The position numbers and the translations under genes were made by a program. DNA of 64,000 nucleotides from Ligustrum vulgare. Its lineage: Eukaryota; Streptophyta; Magnoliopsida; Lamiales; Oleaceae. Below, piece by piece: positions 23,746 through 34,473 of this stretch. The stretch spans positions 1,877,501 to 1,941,500 of the forward strand of contig OY743189.1 of the NCBI GenBank assembly GCA_963555705.1, in the 5' to 3' direction. A model generated the notes under the pieces. It did not search any database. It was not told the origin of the DNA and saw only the letters and a list, made by a program, of their open reading frames with translations. Within the stretch, counting starts at the first letter, position 1, and every line of letters starts with the position of its first letter.

Positions 23746-24590
23746 GTGGTTAGTGGGAGTGGACTTTTGAATCCTTCTTTGACTGTTTGTAAAGTGTATC
23801 CTCTTTTTAATAAAGCAATTTGAAGCTATATGTCCATCTTTATTGCAAAAACCACATACAATGGGGGTGTGAGAATTTGATGCTTTATAAAGGAAGCGTT
23901 TGATAAACTTTTGCTTTAAATGTAGTTTAAATCTAATTCCTTCCTTGTTGAAAACACATTTTTGTTTACCAAGCATTAAATCAAAAATTTTCTTTCCTTG
24001 TGTGAATTTGTAAACAATTTTTGTTAAGTCTAAAACTTTTTCTTTTAAAGAATAATTTTCTTCAACCAAGAAATCATGATCAATCTTTTCTTTCTCAAAA
24101 TCATTTTGAAGAATCGAAGGTCTTTCTACTTCATTTTTCAATAATTTGTGCATTTCAAGGAGAGTAGAATGTTTGAAAATAAGTTTTTCAAAATCAAAAA
24201 TTATTTCATCATAAGAGGTAAATAATTCATCAAATGAAGGTTTATTAATAGAGTCTACCTCATCTCCAATTTCCATGAAGCACATGTTGGCCACTTCATC
24301 TTGAATTTTATCACTTTCATCCCAATTGGCTTGGAGTGCTTTCTTTTTTATGAATCTCTTCTTGTTTCGGCACTTGTACTTTTGTGACCATGAGACGATT
24401 TGAAAGCAATTTCTCGTCTAGCCTCTTCTTTTCCTTTTCCTATCTTCTCCTTTGTTTCGGCATTGTTGAGCTCATAAGTCATCAATGTTCCATAAAGCTC
24501 CTCCAATGGATATATGTTGATGTCTTTTGTGTTTTCGATCAACATCCTCAATGAATTCCAATCTTGGGAGAGAGACCTAAGTATCATTAG
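23746..24590 (-). pseudogene. SIRE/Maximus-like Copia gag fragment
   Basis: Two frames, 24587-24348 (with RSLSQDWNSL and LEELYGTL, the UBN2-type gag fold of large Copia elements) and 24294-23746 (coiled, Lys/Glu-rich, then the zinc knuckle CGFCNKDGHIASNC, C-x2-C-x4-H-x4-C). They are in different frames, so a frameshift lies near 24300-24350. The left end is cut by the Athila insertion, beyond which the frame continues at 9515. The right end is cut near 24590 by the CACTA element. Confidence 0.8.
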
Positions 24591-25172
24591 TACAAATTAG
24601 ACCAAAAAATCAAGTAAAATACGTCTCTTTTTGGAAAATCGATGCTTATAAAAATGGCGGTGACAAATTTGTAAATATGTTATGAGAATATGCGTCACTT
24701 TTATGTAAGAAACCGACGCAAATAGTGGGGATTGACAAAAAGCATCGGTTTTTATAAAAAAAACCGACCCATAAAATTAACTATATGCTTCGGTTCTTAA
24801 CACAAGAACCGACGCATATAGATTATCAACAATATGTGTCGATTCTAAAACGGGAACCGACGCATATTGTTTAATTTATTTTTCCAGTTCTGAACGCATT
24901 TCAACATATTTTTACTCTAGCTCTTTTCACTTAAAACCTCCTCTCTTCACTCTCTCTTTCACTCAAAGCCTCCCCAACCTCGTCGCGCCGCCACCTCTCT
25001 TCTGCCACCCGCCGCCCCCACTCTCATTTTTGCCCACCCACCTCCGCCTCTCTCATTTTCGCCCCCGCTGCAGACTCCCTCTCATTTCTGCCACCCACCG
25101 CTGCCTCTCTTATTTTTAAGGTATATATAGAGATACATTGCTATATTTTTATGTTTATATTTGTTATTTGAG

Positions 25173-25175
<3 letters not shown>

Positions 25176-25230
<55 letters not shown>
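25176..25230. repeat. (TA)n microsatellite
   Basis: About 27 TA units in the CACTA leader intron region. Confidence 0.95.
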
Positions 25231-25233
<3 letters not shown>

Positions 25234-25723
25234 TATCATATATATAGTGTAGTAATTTTTTATATATATGTTGTATATTTATTATGTATATGATGAATTA
25301 ATTTATGTGTTAATTAGTTTAAATGTCTTTTTATTAGTTTAGTTTGAATATTAATTTTAAGTAATTGATTTTGAGTTATTAGATGGATATATTGCAATTT
25401 TTGAATTGTTGGAGTTTTAATGAAATTAAAGAATGTTACTTTTTATATAATATACAATTGATTATAGACATTTGATGTTGAAGAGTTGGGGATTGATGTC
25501 GAATTAATTTTGGAGTAGTTAATGATGATGAAGTTTGACTAAAGTTGTGTTTGAGTTTTGGATATGTTGAGGTTGAATGTTTTGGTGTTATTGTGAAATT
25601 TTGATTGCCCCTATATGTTGGCTAAGTCCAATTTATAGGGGAGATTCTGCTGAAATTTTCATAGGATTTTATAACTAAAAAAATGAAATTTATAATTTAA
25701 GGTGATTTCATTCATTTTAATAC

Positions 25724-25769
<46 letters not shown>
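25724..25769. repeat. (TG)n-(TA)n microsatellite
   Basis: About 17 TG units followed by TA units, immediately before the transposase exon. Confidence 0.95.
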
Positions 25770-25780
25770 GGTGCTTAGAT

Positions 25781-26146
25781 ATGGATCAGAGTTGGATGTA
25801 TGGGAGACGTAGTACACAAGAATATGTGAAAGAAGTTGAAGAATTTATGAAATGTGCTGAGGAAAATAAAATAAAGAAAGGGGAAGAAATGATTTTATGT
25901 CCTTGTTGTGATTGTAAAAATTTGAGAAAGTTTTGTAGTTTTGAGCAAGTGAAGTTTCATTTGATTCGTCGTGGGTTTAAAGAGGGTTATACACGGTGGA
26001 TATGGCATGGTGAGAATATACTTCCTAGGACAAGCGCAGGTGAGAATGAGGGTTTGAGCAATAATGGTGAGATTAATGTGAAGAATGACGAGAATGATGT
26101 GGGCAATGATCGGATAGATGAAATGATATCTGTGTGTGGTGTCTAA
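25781..26146 (+). pseudogene. CACTA transposase N-terminal exon
   Basis: ATG at 25781 gives MDQSWMYGRR, then EFMKCA, CPCCDCKN, HLIRRGF and WIWHGE, the consensus layout of the transposase-associated domain (Transpos_assoc) at the N-terminus of TNP2-type CACTA transposases. The conserved cysteines fit a zinc-binding role. The frame ends at 26146 where sequence changes to an LTR-like GGTGGT-rich tract, so the DDE catalytic part is absent. A start upstream in the (TG)n is not credible. Truncated, non-functional. Confidence 0.85.
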
Positions 26147-26769
26147 GGTGATGTGTGTGGTGGTGATGGCGATTTGCTCAGATGGTTCTTGGCAGGCTAT
26201 GGCACTTTGTGTGTTGTGTATTCGAAATTTTTTGTTTTTACTGGATGTAGAGCCGCCATTATGTTGGTGGAGTTGACGGGTGGAAGTGAGGAAGGCAGTG
26301 ACAGCGGGATGTGTAGAGATAGAATGGATGTCTTGGTGATTCGTGTGGTGCTATAGGCGGTGGTGCTTGGTGCGATGGCACTGAGGTAGGCAGTGTTGAT
26401 GATGTGTTTTTTGGAGGCTGTGTCGATGATTTGGAGGAGGCGGTGGTGCCGTGGCGGTGCTGTAGGTAGGGGTGGAGTGGGGTTGGGGACGATGGTCGTT
26501 TTTGGTTGTGAGTTTGGGTAATTTTTGTGGTTTTTGTTATTGTTGACGGTGGTGGTGGTGGTGGCGGCGGCGGCGGTGGTGGGTTGATGGTGAAGTGACG
26601 GTGTTTGGTAGGTGGTGATTGGTGGCGAAGATGATGTGGTGGTGGTGGTTGGCGGTCGATGGTGGTGGTCGTGGTGGTTTGTTGGAGGTAGTGGAGGCGT
26701 TGGCACCGACGCTGTGGGTGGTGGTACTATTGCCGGCAAGTGGTGGTGGGAATTGTAAAATTAGTAATT

Positions 26770-27112
26770 TGTGACCAGAATTTTTTTGATCGCTTAATTT
26801 GAATTTTGTGACCGTTAAATGAGTTGTGACCTAAAAGTTTTTTGAATTGTGACAAAAATAAATTCTTACAAATAAAATTCGAGATTTGTGTGACTCACAA
26901 TTTTTTTATTTTTTTCATTTGTGACCAATTAATTCGACAATTTGTGACCAAAAATGAAGTTGGGATCGGTTATATTTGTAACTTGTGATGGATAAATAAG
27001 TTGTGATCTATTGTGACCTATAAAATTTTTATTTGTAACTGAGAAATTAGCTGTGATTTATAAATTTTGTGATTTGTGATTGGAAAATGGTCGTGACTTT
27101 TAGGAGGGTTTA
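26770..27112. repeat. TTGTGACC degenerate tandem repeat, left part
   Basis: Repeated variants of TTTGTGACCNAAAAA and TTGTGACCTATAAA at roughly 30-bp spacing. Continues at 33613 after the nested insertion. Confidence 0.75.
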
Positions 27113-28021
27113 TTCAATGTAGACTTTAAAAGACTTTTAAAGATTTTAAAGGATTTAAAAAGTTTAAGTGTATTTAATTTAGACATTAGAGATTCCATAA
27201 AACTCTTGAGGTACTTAATATAGATTTTAATTGACATTTTAAAAATCCATAAAAGTCATGATATATTAAATAAAGACTTTTAAAAGTCTTTAAAAATCAT
27301 GTGTTGTTCAAAATGTTAATGACTTTTAAAAACTCTTATGAAATCCTTTATGTACTAACTTATAAACAGAATGTACAACCACAAAATCTCTTAATTTGTC
27401 TATCATCAACCTCCAAGATTTTGAAAGACTTTTCAAAACTTAAAAAGAAAAAAAAAATCTTTAAATTGTAATTTTGTTTCTTCTATACTTTCATGTTATT
27501 TTTAAAAACATACGACTAAACAAATCATTATTTTTCTTCTCTTTAACTTGTTATATATATATATTTTTTCATTTTAATATTCTTTCTTTATATTTTGGCT
27601 CTCTTTATTTTCATCATTTTTTTTCAATTTTTTTATGAAAATAAATTCAACTAAAATCTTATAGAAAAATAATAATTAAATTGTATCAAAACAAATAATA
27701 ATTAAGCAAAGTGATTCTAAAATTTTCTCTAGATAAATTTGCATATTCAATAATCTTATTATTATTATAAAGGAGGATAGTTGCTTTGGTTTTACCTCCA
27801 AAAGTTCCCCCCAAAAATTTTTCAAATGGTTTTTTTGAAGCTTCTCCTACAAGCAAAATAATTCAAAATCAATTTTTTTTAAGTTTCCGCCAAAAATCAG
27901 TAATAATAGTGGCCCAACGAGTTCTTTCCCAAAGAGTAAAAAAAAAGGCTCGACATAATATTTTCAACATTATTTCTCTCCTCTCTCTGTCTCTAAACTC
28001 CTCTATTTCTCTACAGCGGCG

Positions 28022-28336
28022 ATGGATGGAGGCGACAGATCCGGCAGTAGGAGTGGGAGGAGCTTCTTTCATTTCCAGAAAACACTATTGCTCTCCTCCC
28101 TCTCAGACTCAAACCTCTGTCTCCAATTTATTCACCCGATTCTGACCGCAGGGAAGCAGCTCAAGTTGAAGCTCGGATACGATCTCTTCGATGAAGGAGA
28201 TAAACGCTATCTTTTGTCTGTTTTGTTCTTGGTCGATCTACTGCAGCAACTTTCCCGATTTGATCGCACTGCACCGACTTCGTTTCTGACCAGATCTTCA
28301 GCTTTTACGATGTTCGCCTCGGCTTCTTCGACGTAA
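28022..28336 (+). pseudogene. Captured 5' exon-like sequence, unidentified
   Basis: A CT-rich leader and ATG (28022) open a 104-codon frame. Its GC content is above that of its surroundings, consistent with a captured host first exon. I do not recognise the product; other frames are equally open, so the coding frame is uncertain. More exon-like sequence continues to about 28520. Confidence 0.4.
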
Positions 28337-29358
28337 ATTGGGCTGCTCTGTAATCCGGTCATGGCTGTGGCTCGAGCTAAGCGATGCCATTTGATTAAGA
28401 ATAAGAAGAGTAATTCCAAGATCATTAGCTGTGAGGTTGCTACAGATGCTTTTTTCAAACCAGTGGCGAGAACGTGGATTCCACTAATGCGACTTGGGCT
28501 TTACATTCCAGTCTCTCGGCCTCAAAATAACTAAAAACATTGCTGCTAACAGTAAGCACTTTTTATTTTATGCAACCATTTTTTTTTTTGATAGATCTGG
28601 AATAATTCATTTGTTCTTGTGATTTGTGGTTGCACTTTCATTTCAAATTCGTTAATCATTCTCAAATGAAATTATGATTGCATTGATGAATTAGAAAGAT
28701 GTTTGGTCCAGTTTTTAAGCAGCTTACTTTTACAAGATAAATCATGATAATATGTCTTCCTTCTGTGAAACTTCAAGATAAGTTTAATTTTGGAATTATG
28801 GTCGTCATTGCCATAAAAAAAAACACTTAAAAGGGAGTAGCTAAGTTTATAATTTTTTTATCATTGATATTACTTTTCTTCTACTGCACAAGTCTGCTTT
28901 GAGTTAGAAACATATTCTAATTAGAATGAAGAAATACACGATATAATGTTCTATACAGACTACGAAATAGAATTTTAGGTTGAACGAGGAAGTCTTAATT
29001 AGGAATCCAATTGGACATTATTTGTAAATGGAATGTGCATTGATTTTGTGCATCATCAGATACTGTAAATCTTCAATTCTTCAGTGTTCAGCCCCTATAA
29101 ATTCATTTTATTTTCCACCCTAATACGCCTACTGACACCCTGTTCAGCACTAACCCAATTTATTCTCAATTTCTTTTTGTGCAGAGGTGACTGCATTGGG
29201 GAAAGAAGTGAGCAGGTAGCAGCATCCACACTTAAATATGTTATAATGGTTCAATTTTAAGGATATGTAATTTAAGATTCTCTTTTTGAAATAAATATTG
29301 AGAAGCTAAATTATCATAACCGTGATCACTGATGATAAATAATATTCTATGACATAGT

Positions 29359-29478
29359 GAAGATGCAGAAAATGTGGATTGGGTAGTAATTTTAGATGCA
29401 GGCATGATCATTAGACGACCAATTATACCATGGGAACTTGGTGCTGAGAAAGACAAACATGTTGTTGCAAATCATGGG
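29359..29478 (+). pseudogene. Captured exon: peptidyl-serine galactosyltransferase-like
   Basis: Forty codons open without interruption, including DWVVILDAGMII and PIIPWELGAEK, followed by a GGTAAGA donor. From memory of the family this matches the plant peptidyl serine alpha-galactosyltransferase (SERGT) glycosyltransferase domain, which acts on extensins in the secretory pathway. The family has a DxD-type metal site here (DAD); this copy reads DAG, so the site is lost. A single exon of a much longer protein, hence a fragment. Confidence 0.7.
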
Positions 29479-30361
29479 TAAGACCTGTTATCCTGAGTGT
29501 TATGTCTGTGTACGGATTTATTTAGTAGGGATCAAGGTTAGAATTTGATAGGATTGTACATTTTCAAGAACTATGGAATGCATGTGTGTTTCTGAGGAGT
29601 TGTACGTATTTGGGAAGAATAAATATATATCATTTTTCTAAAGGAAATCTTCATAAGCATGCATTAATGGGACATTAATGGACTCACAGCCCAAAGGTGA
29701 CTGAGACTCAGGTGGCAAATCAGACTTTTATGATTATTGATTGATTGTGCTTTTATGTCTGATTTTCTAGAAAGTGTCGATCCAATATTTTGGACTAGGA
29801 TTTGTTGTAAACTCCAAATAGTTATAGTTCATATTCTTTGACTTGATCATGTGTATTCTTCATTTAGTCTACAGAATCCTATATCACTTAAATTGAGTTT
29901 GTTTGCCTTTTATACTAAGTAGTCAAAGCTTAAGCCAAACAGTTTGGTTGAGGGATGTCTTAGTTTAAGGCAAGTGAAGTGGTGATAGCTGAAAAATACT
30001 CATTATCTATTTGTGATACCATCTATTTCTCTTGGCAGATGACTGCACCAGGACAAAAATGATCCAGCATTATGAGCTCAACAGGGCATAATCAATTAAG
30101 AGACGTTAGTGCCATTGGCTGCTGCTTGGGATGGGTTGCAACTTGCAAGATGAAAATTCAAGCAATTTAGGCCTCCGTGGTTGGTGGAAACAGGTGTAGA
30201 CAGCCTCTGATTAAAAGTTGATTTCTATATTTATATTAAAACTTGAGGTTTATTCCCATTCTAGGTATTGGGAACCAACACATGAAGGCTTTCTAAGTTT
30301 AATTGCTCAAGAATTGCTTGGAGTGTGAGGGAAAAATTATGAAGAGTTTTGTGGCGTAAGT

Positions 30362-30459
30362 CGACTCAATGACTTAGACTTGTCGGAGAATAGACTTACC
30401 AGTCCAATACCAAGTCTGATTTTTAAGCTCAAGAGTTTAGTGCAAATCGAGCTGTACAG
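30362..30459 (+). pseudogene. Captured LRR fragment, HAESA-like kinase
   Basis: Reads LNDLDLSENRLTSPIP followed by KLKSLVQIELY, one and a half plant-type leucine-rich repeats. The wording resembles the extracellular LRRs of HAESA/HSL-type receptor kinases, where LVQIELYNN is common. No kinase domain nearby. Fragment, same strand as the Helitron. Confidence 0.65.
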
Positions 30460-31222
30460 TTTAATCTTTTTAGTGAAACATATGTCGTTTTGGATTTTGC
30501 TTTTTGCCATGGATTATTTGATCAAAGATCAAATGCTGCTTCAAGTTTAGGAAAATGTATTTCTGTTTAGGCATTTTTAGTTATTAATTTCTACTGCATT
30601 TCACATATTAGTTCTAGGTTGCTCTTATGTTCAGGAATTAATTGCACTTTAGGTTTAGTTTTGTATTTTTGTTGTTGAAGTTTGGGTTAATTAACTATGG
30701 CTTAATTGGGAAAAGGTGCTTAATATGAAGTCAACAAGAAATCATATATGTATTTGTGACATGGTATTATAATATGGTAAGACAGGTAGTTATTAGTTTA
30801 AGTTCTAAATAGCTTTTTTACTTGGTTTTGGGTTCTAAATCAGTGGTTAATTTTTGGTTTAATCCTCTCTCTTCAAAGCTATTCTAATGACACCACACCA
30901 CTCTTACGACAAAAATAATTTTCTATGTTCTTATTGGCACACTAAGGCACTCTTTCCCTCTAGAAAACTTTGATTGATGCTTTAGCATTCACAATAGTCC
31001 TCTTCAATTCAACTTATGTTTCTACTTTACATGACTTAGATTTCAAGAGTTATTTGTTCGTAATTCGTATTTGATAGGAGTTGAATATGTACTGATATAT
31101 TAATGTGTATGGTTTTAACCTTGAACTAGGTTACCTGATAATCATTTTTGTTCATTTTTGTCTCTCTAACACTGTCATGAACAAATTCATGTTGTGACTG
31201 ATTATTCTTTTGTTAAAAACAG

Positions 31223-31334
31223 GACAGGAAGTGGCAGGATAAGTGCTACGGGAGGTAATGGATTTGTTGGAGGTGGTGGTGGAAGAGTTTTTGTTAATGT
31301 TTTTAGTAAGCATGATGGTAATCATTTTTCTATG
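31223..31334 (+). pseudogene. Captured exon of a plant glycine-rich protein
   Basis: Begins after an AAAAACAG acceptor. Includes GRISATGGNGFVGGGGGRV and a following NVFSKHDG. This resembles a large plant glycine-rich protein family of unknown function (Arabidopsis AT5G11700-like), where ISASGG, GGGGGRVSV and SRHD occur in this order. Recalled, not searched. Confidence 0.6.
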
Positions 31335-32404
31335 AATTTTCATCATTAAACCGTCCAATTAATTTTTAATGAGAGCAATATCTATCTCAATGGAAGAGGA
31401 AACCTTGAATAAGATATAGAATAAACTATAGATGAGAGAGATTGAATCTTAACAATATTATATGACTCTTAAAGCTGGTACTACATGATTGGTATGCATT
31501 GACCACTTTTGAGTGGGCTTGGATTTTGCTTTACTACAAGAAAGATTGTCGTGATCATAATACTGAATATGCTTTTACAATTTGTCACACTCTTAAATAC
31601 TGAATATTGAAACAAGGTTCAACTAGACTACAAAGATTGATTACAAATTCTCTATTCATTTGGGACTTTCATTACTATGATCAATATGCACATTCTTTCT
31701 GTATTTAGACATTGAACAGGTAATGAAAGTAATCTTAGGCTGAGGTTATTTTTAAGCTGCATCATACATATGTTGTCTATTCTAATTTATTAGCTTGATA
31801 TTTTGGAAAATGGCTTTAGTTTGCTTTGATCAAAATGGGGATTTTATTTATAAACTGTCAGTTGAACATTTACTTCTCCCTAAGACTCTTCTGATGCAAG
31901 TGGTGATTTTACAGAGCCAGATGCCTTCCTCAAATTGGAGATGAGTATCAACTTGAAACTCCACCATCCATTGATTTAACTGGGCTCTTAAGGAGAACTT
32001 ACCCATAGAGCTTTGGAAAATGATGTATAGGTAAGGTAATATTTGTTTCAAATTGTTAATATATAGGTATAATTCTTCCTGCAGTACTTACGAAATGGAG
32101 TAGGGTAGGGAGTAAAAGTCTGCTACTGAATTGTGGATTATGGATTATCATAGATGTTGTGCCACTACTGCCACTTCAATGACTTAGTGAACATGCTTAG
32201 TATTCTTGGATTTATTGGATCTCTTGCTTTATAATCGATCATGCTTGAATTTTTTGTTGCAAAATCAGTGGATATTTGGAAAGCATTGTTTATGATATTC
32301 GTCGAACTAATTTGTTTATCAAACACGGTAATCACCAATCAAGAATCAATTAGTGGAATTTTATTGTGCAATACTTATTGAGGGTTTTTTATTTTCATTA
32401 TTTT

Positions 32405-32812
32405 GTAGGAGACTTCACAAATCTCAATCAATGAGGTCAAGAATACCGATGGGGTTTGTTATTTTGGACATTTTTGGAAATTTATTATGTTTTTTGTTAA
32501 AGTTTATTTTTGTCCTCTCTTAACTTTTATTGATAATGTCGGATTCACATTGATTGAAATTATATTTATGTGAGGAAGGAACAATAGCATTATAATGTTT
32601 ATTTACTATCAAGGCTAAAAATGTGTGATGAGTGGTTCAAATAATTAAATATTATTCTAGGAACTTTGAAATTATTCTGGAAATTGATAATGCTCAAAGC
32701 ATTGAAGCTCAGATTATCATATGTGATTTTTTATCTTTATTTTTTTGGAGAGACTTTACAAATCTCAATCAAAGAGGTCAGGAATATCGACGGGGTTTGT
32801 TATTTGGAGTTG
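32405..32812 (+). repeat. Duplicated about 65-bp segment
   Basis: GAGACTTCACAAATCTCAAT (near 32410) and GAGACTTTACAAATCTCAAT (near 32750) start two similar copies reaching about 32466 and 32812. Both encode a similar peptide around ISI(N/K)EV(K/R)N. Source unknown. Confidence 0.6.
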
Positions 32813-32985
32813 AAAAATAACATCAAGATCAGTTCAAGAAGGATTATGGAACTTCTTGGAAAAATATGGATTTTGATATGGTTGTGGCCATTCTCGAGCA
32901 TTACTTCCTGCAAAGTTTAAGTTGTGCATATTTTAATGATACACCTTGCTGATAGTTTGTATGTCATTTAGGGTCGATTTTGCAT

Positions 32986-33079
32986 AGAAAGAATGTTCAA
33001 AACTATAGTAGAGATAAAAGTTGCATTCTTTAAACCTATAGTAGAAAGAATGTTCAAAACTATAGTAGAGATAAAAGTT
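32986..33079 (+). repeat. 37-bp direct repeat in Helitron 3' subterminal region
   Basis: Copies at 32986-33022 and 33043-33079, each beginning AGAAAGAATGTTCAAAACTA, apparently identical, spaced 57 bp, close to the terminal hairpin. Confidence 0.85.
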
Positions 33080-33100
33080 TGTATTTTAATCAATCGTTGC

Positions 33101-33131
33101 TTCCCGTGCATCACACGGGTGGAAGAACTAG
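33101..33131 (+). other. Helitron 3' hairpin and CTAG terminus
   Basis: Stem CCCGTG/CACGGG with a 5-nt loop, then GGAAGAA-type spacer and CTAG, next base T. This is the replication terminator expected of a Helitron. Confidence 0.88.
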
Positions 33132-33596
33132 TATTAATTAAAAATCAATTGAAATTTATAAAAATTTGTATATTCAAAATTTTTTATGAACATAGCATAT
33201 TTTTTATGTTGATGTCAGACGTGATTTTATTTTTTCCCCATCTTTTTAATCACAAATATTTTTCTATTTATCTCCCACGTTTTTTTTTTTAATTCACTTG
33301 ACATATAATTATTATTAATATTCACATGCACAAGATATGAAGATTAATTTATTAGTGTTCAAATTGTTCAATAAAAAAATAAAAGTTTGTAAAAGTCTTT
33401 AAAAGTCAATTAAAGTCTTTTAAATTAATCCATAAAAGTCTTTAAAAGTACATGAAAGTCTTTTAAATAAATGTCCACAAAAGTCTTTGAAAGTCTATAA
33501 AAATCCATAAAAGTCAATAAAATCTAACGAAATCCATTAAAAAAAATCCATTAAAAAAAATCTTTAAATGTGTTTCGAAATCTCAATTAAATAAAC

Positions 33597-33612
33597 CCCC
33601 CCCCCCCCCCCC
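33597..33612. repeat. Poly-C run at TIR terminus
   Basis: Sixteen consecutive C at the right end of the TIR element, matching GGG at the other end. Confidence 0.95.
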
Positions 33613-34200
33613 GTATTTGTGATTTTGTGACCTAATAATAAATTGTGATTGATTAATTTGATTATTTGTGATAGCGACAGGGTGGGTGTTGGCAGTATAA
33701 TTGTGAACCAAAAATAAGTTGTGACCTATAAAATTTGTGGTTTGTGACCAAGAAATAGATTATAACCAACTAAATCAATAATTTGTAACCAAAAAATGAG
33801 TCAACCAAATAATTTTATAAATTGTGACCTATAAAATTTATGATTTGTGACCAAGAAAACAAGTGATTTGTAAAAATTGTGACATAAGAAATTCTTGATT
33901 TGTATTCGAGAAAAAATTGTGACCAATGAAATTTGTGGTTTGTGACCAATAAAGAAATTGCGACTCATAATTTGTTAAGTTGTGACCAATTGACTCGAGA
34001 TTTGCGACCGAAAAAATCGTGACCTACGAAATTCGAAATTTGTGATCGATAAAATAAATTGTGACCTAAAAAATTGTAATTGTGACCATAAACTTATGAC
34101 CTGATTTGTGACTTGTGACCTAAAAAATTGTGACTTGTGACCATAATAAGCTGTGACCTAAAAAACTGTGACTTGTGACCATGAACAATAAAATATATAA
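33613..34200. repeat. TTGTGACC degenerate tandem repeat, right part
   Basis: Continuation of 26770-27112, with more than fifteen TTGTGACC or TTGCGACC units. Confidence 0.75.
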
Positions 34201-34473
34201 TTTATTATGACCTGATTTTTGAAATAAAACCTCAAGTTTCTTAATTTTGAAAATGTATACTTTAACAACCTTAGTTATGTATTCTTCCCTTATAAAATTG
34301 AATTTTGGCTAAGGCTATAAAATAGAATTAAATTTAACTTGTTGGCTTTAAAAATTTAAATGGCTAGACGATTAAGCTAAACTTGAAAATGGTGACCGTT
34401 AAAATTAGAGGGTCGTAACGACTAGTTCGATAAAGCCTATGTACTTTTAAAATTTTAATTTTTTGGTCGCTAC

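Larger units (their letters stand above)
24591..26146 (+). mobile_element. CACTA (En/Spm) transposon, 5' part
   Basis: Several subterminal motifs of the form AACCGACGCATA and its reverse (24700-24870), the arrayed sites such elements bind TNPA-like protein with, are followed by a pyrimidine-rich leader with an apparent 5' splice site, an intron-like AT-rich segment and a transposase exon. The terminus near 24591 is degraded (TAGTACAA in place of CACTACAA). The right part is missing; sequence turns LTR-like after 26146. Confidence 0.7.
27754..33131 (+). mobile_element. Non-autonomous Helitron with captured gene fragments
   Basis: 5' end TCTTATTATTATTATAAAGG with TTGCTTTGGTTTTA, a head typical of plant Helitrons. 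3' end is a hairpin CCCGTG-CATCA-CACGGG (33103-33119), 8 nt, then CTAG (33128-33131). It is inserted between A (27753) and T (33132), as Helitrons require. 5378 bp. No Rep/helicase. It carries exon-like pieces from several genes, all in + orientation with splice-site-like edges. Between pieces (for example 28560-29180 and 29480-30090) sequence is intron-like with nothing recognisable. Confidence 0.85.
27113..33612. mobile_element. TIR DNA element split by a Helitron
   Basis: Left end GGAGGGTTTATTCAATGTAG and right end (reverse complement) GGGGGTTTATTTAATTGAGA form imperfect terminal inverted repeats. Both arms are rich in AAAAGTC/GACTTTT subterminal repeats. The arms total about 1.1 kb without the Helitron and encode nothing. 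The right terminus is an expanded run of 16 C. I could not see a clear TSD, so superfamily is unassigned. Confidence 0.6.
26150..34473 (-). mobile_element. Decayed Tekay-like LTR with nested insertions
   Basis: A GGTGGT-rich stretch (26380-26740) and the terminus GGTCGCTACA (34464-34473) match the layout of 5017-7312. The other terminus is missing. Beyond 34473 lies the reverse complement of a PPT-type sequence (CGTCCTC, ACTT, CTCC), which fixes the LTR as minus-strand with internal sequence to its right. About 6.5 kb (27113-33612) is a later insertion. Confidence 0.6.

Noticed and set aside
26197..26739. 180-aa Pro/Thr-rich ORF (minus)
   Set aside because: Compositional artefact of GGTGGT repeats in a decayed LTR.
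28207..28458. 83-aa ORF (minus) in the Helitron
   Set aside because: Antisense to the captured exon-like region; nothing recognisable.
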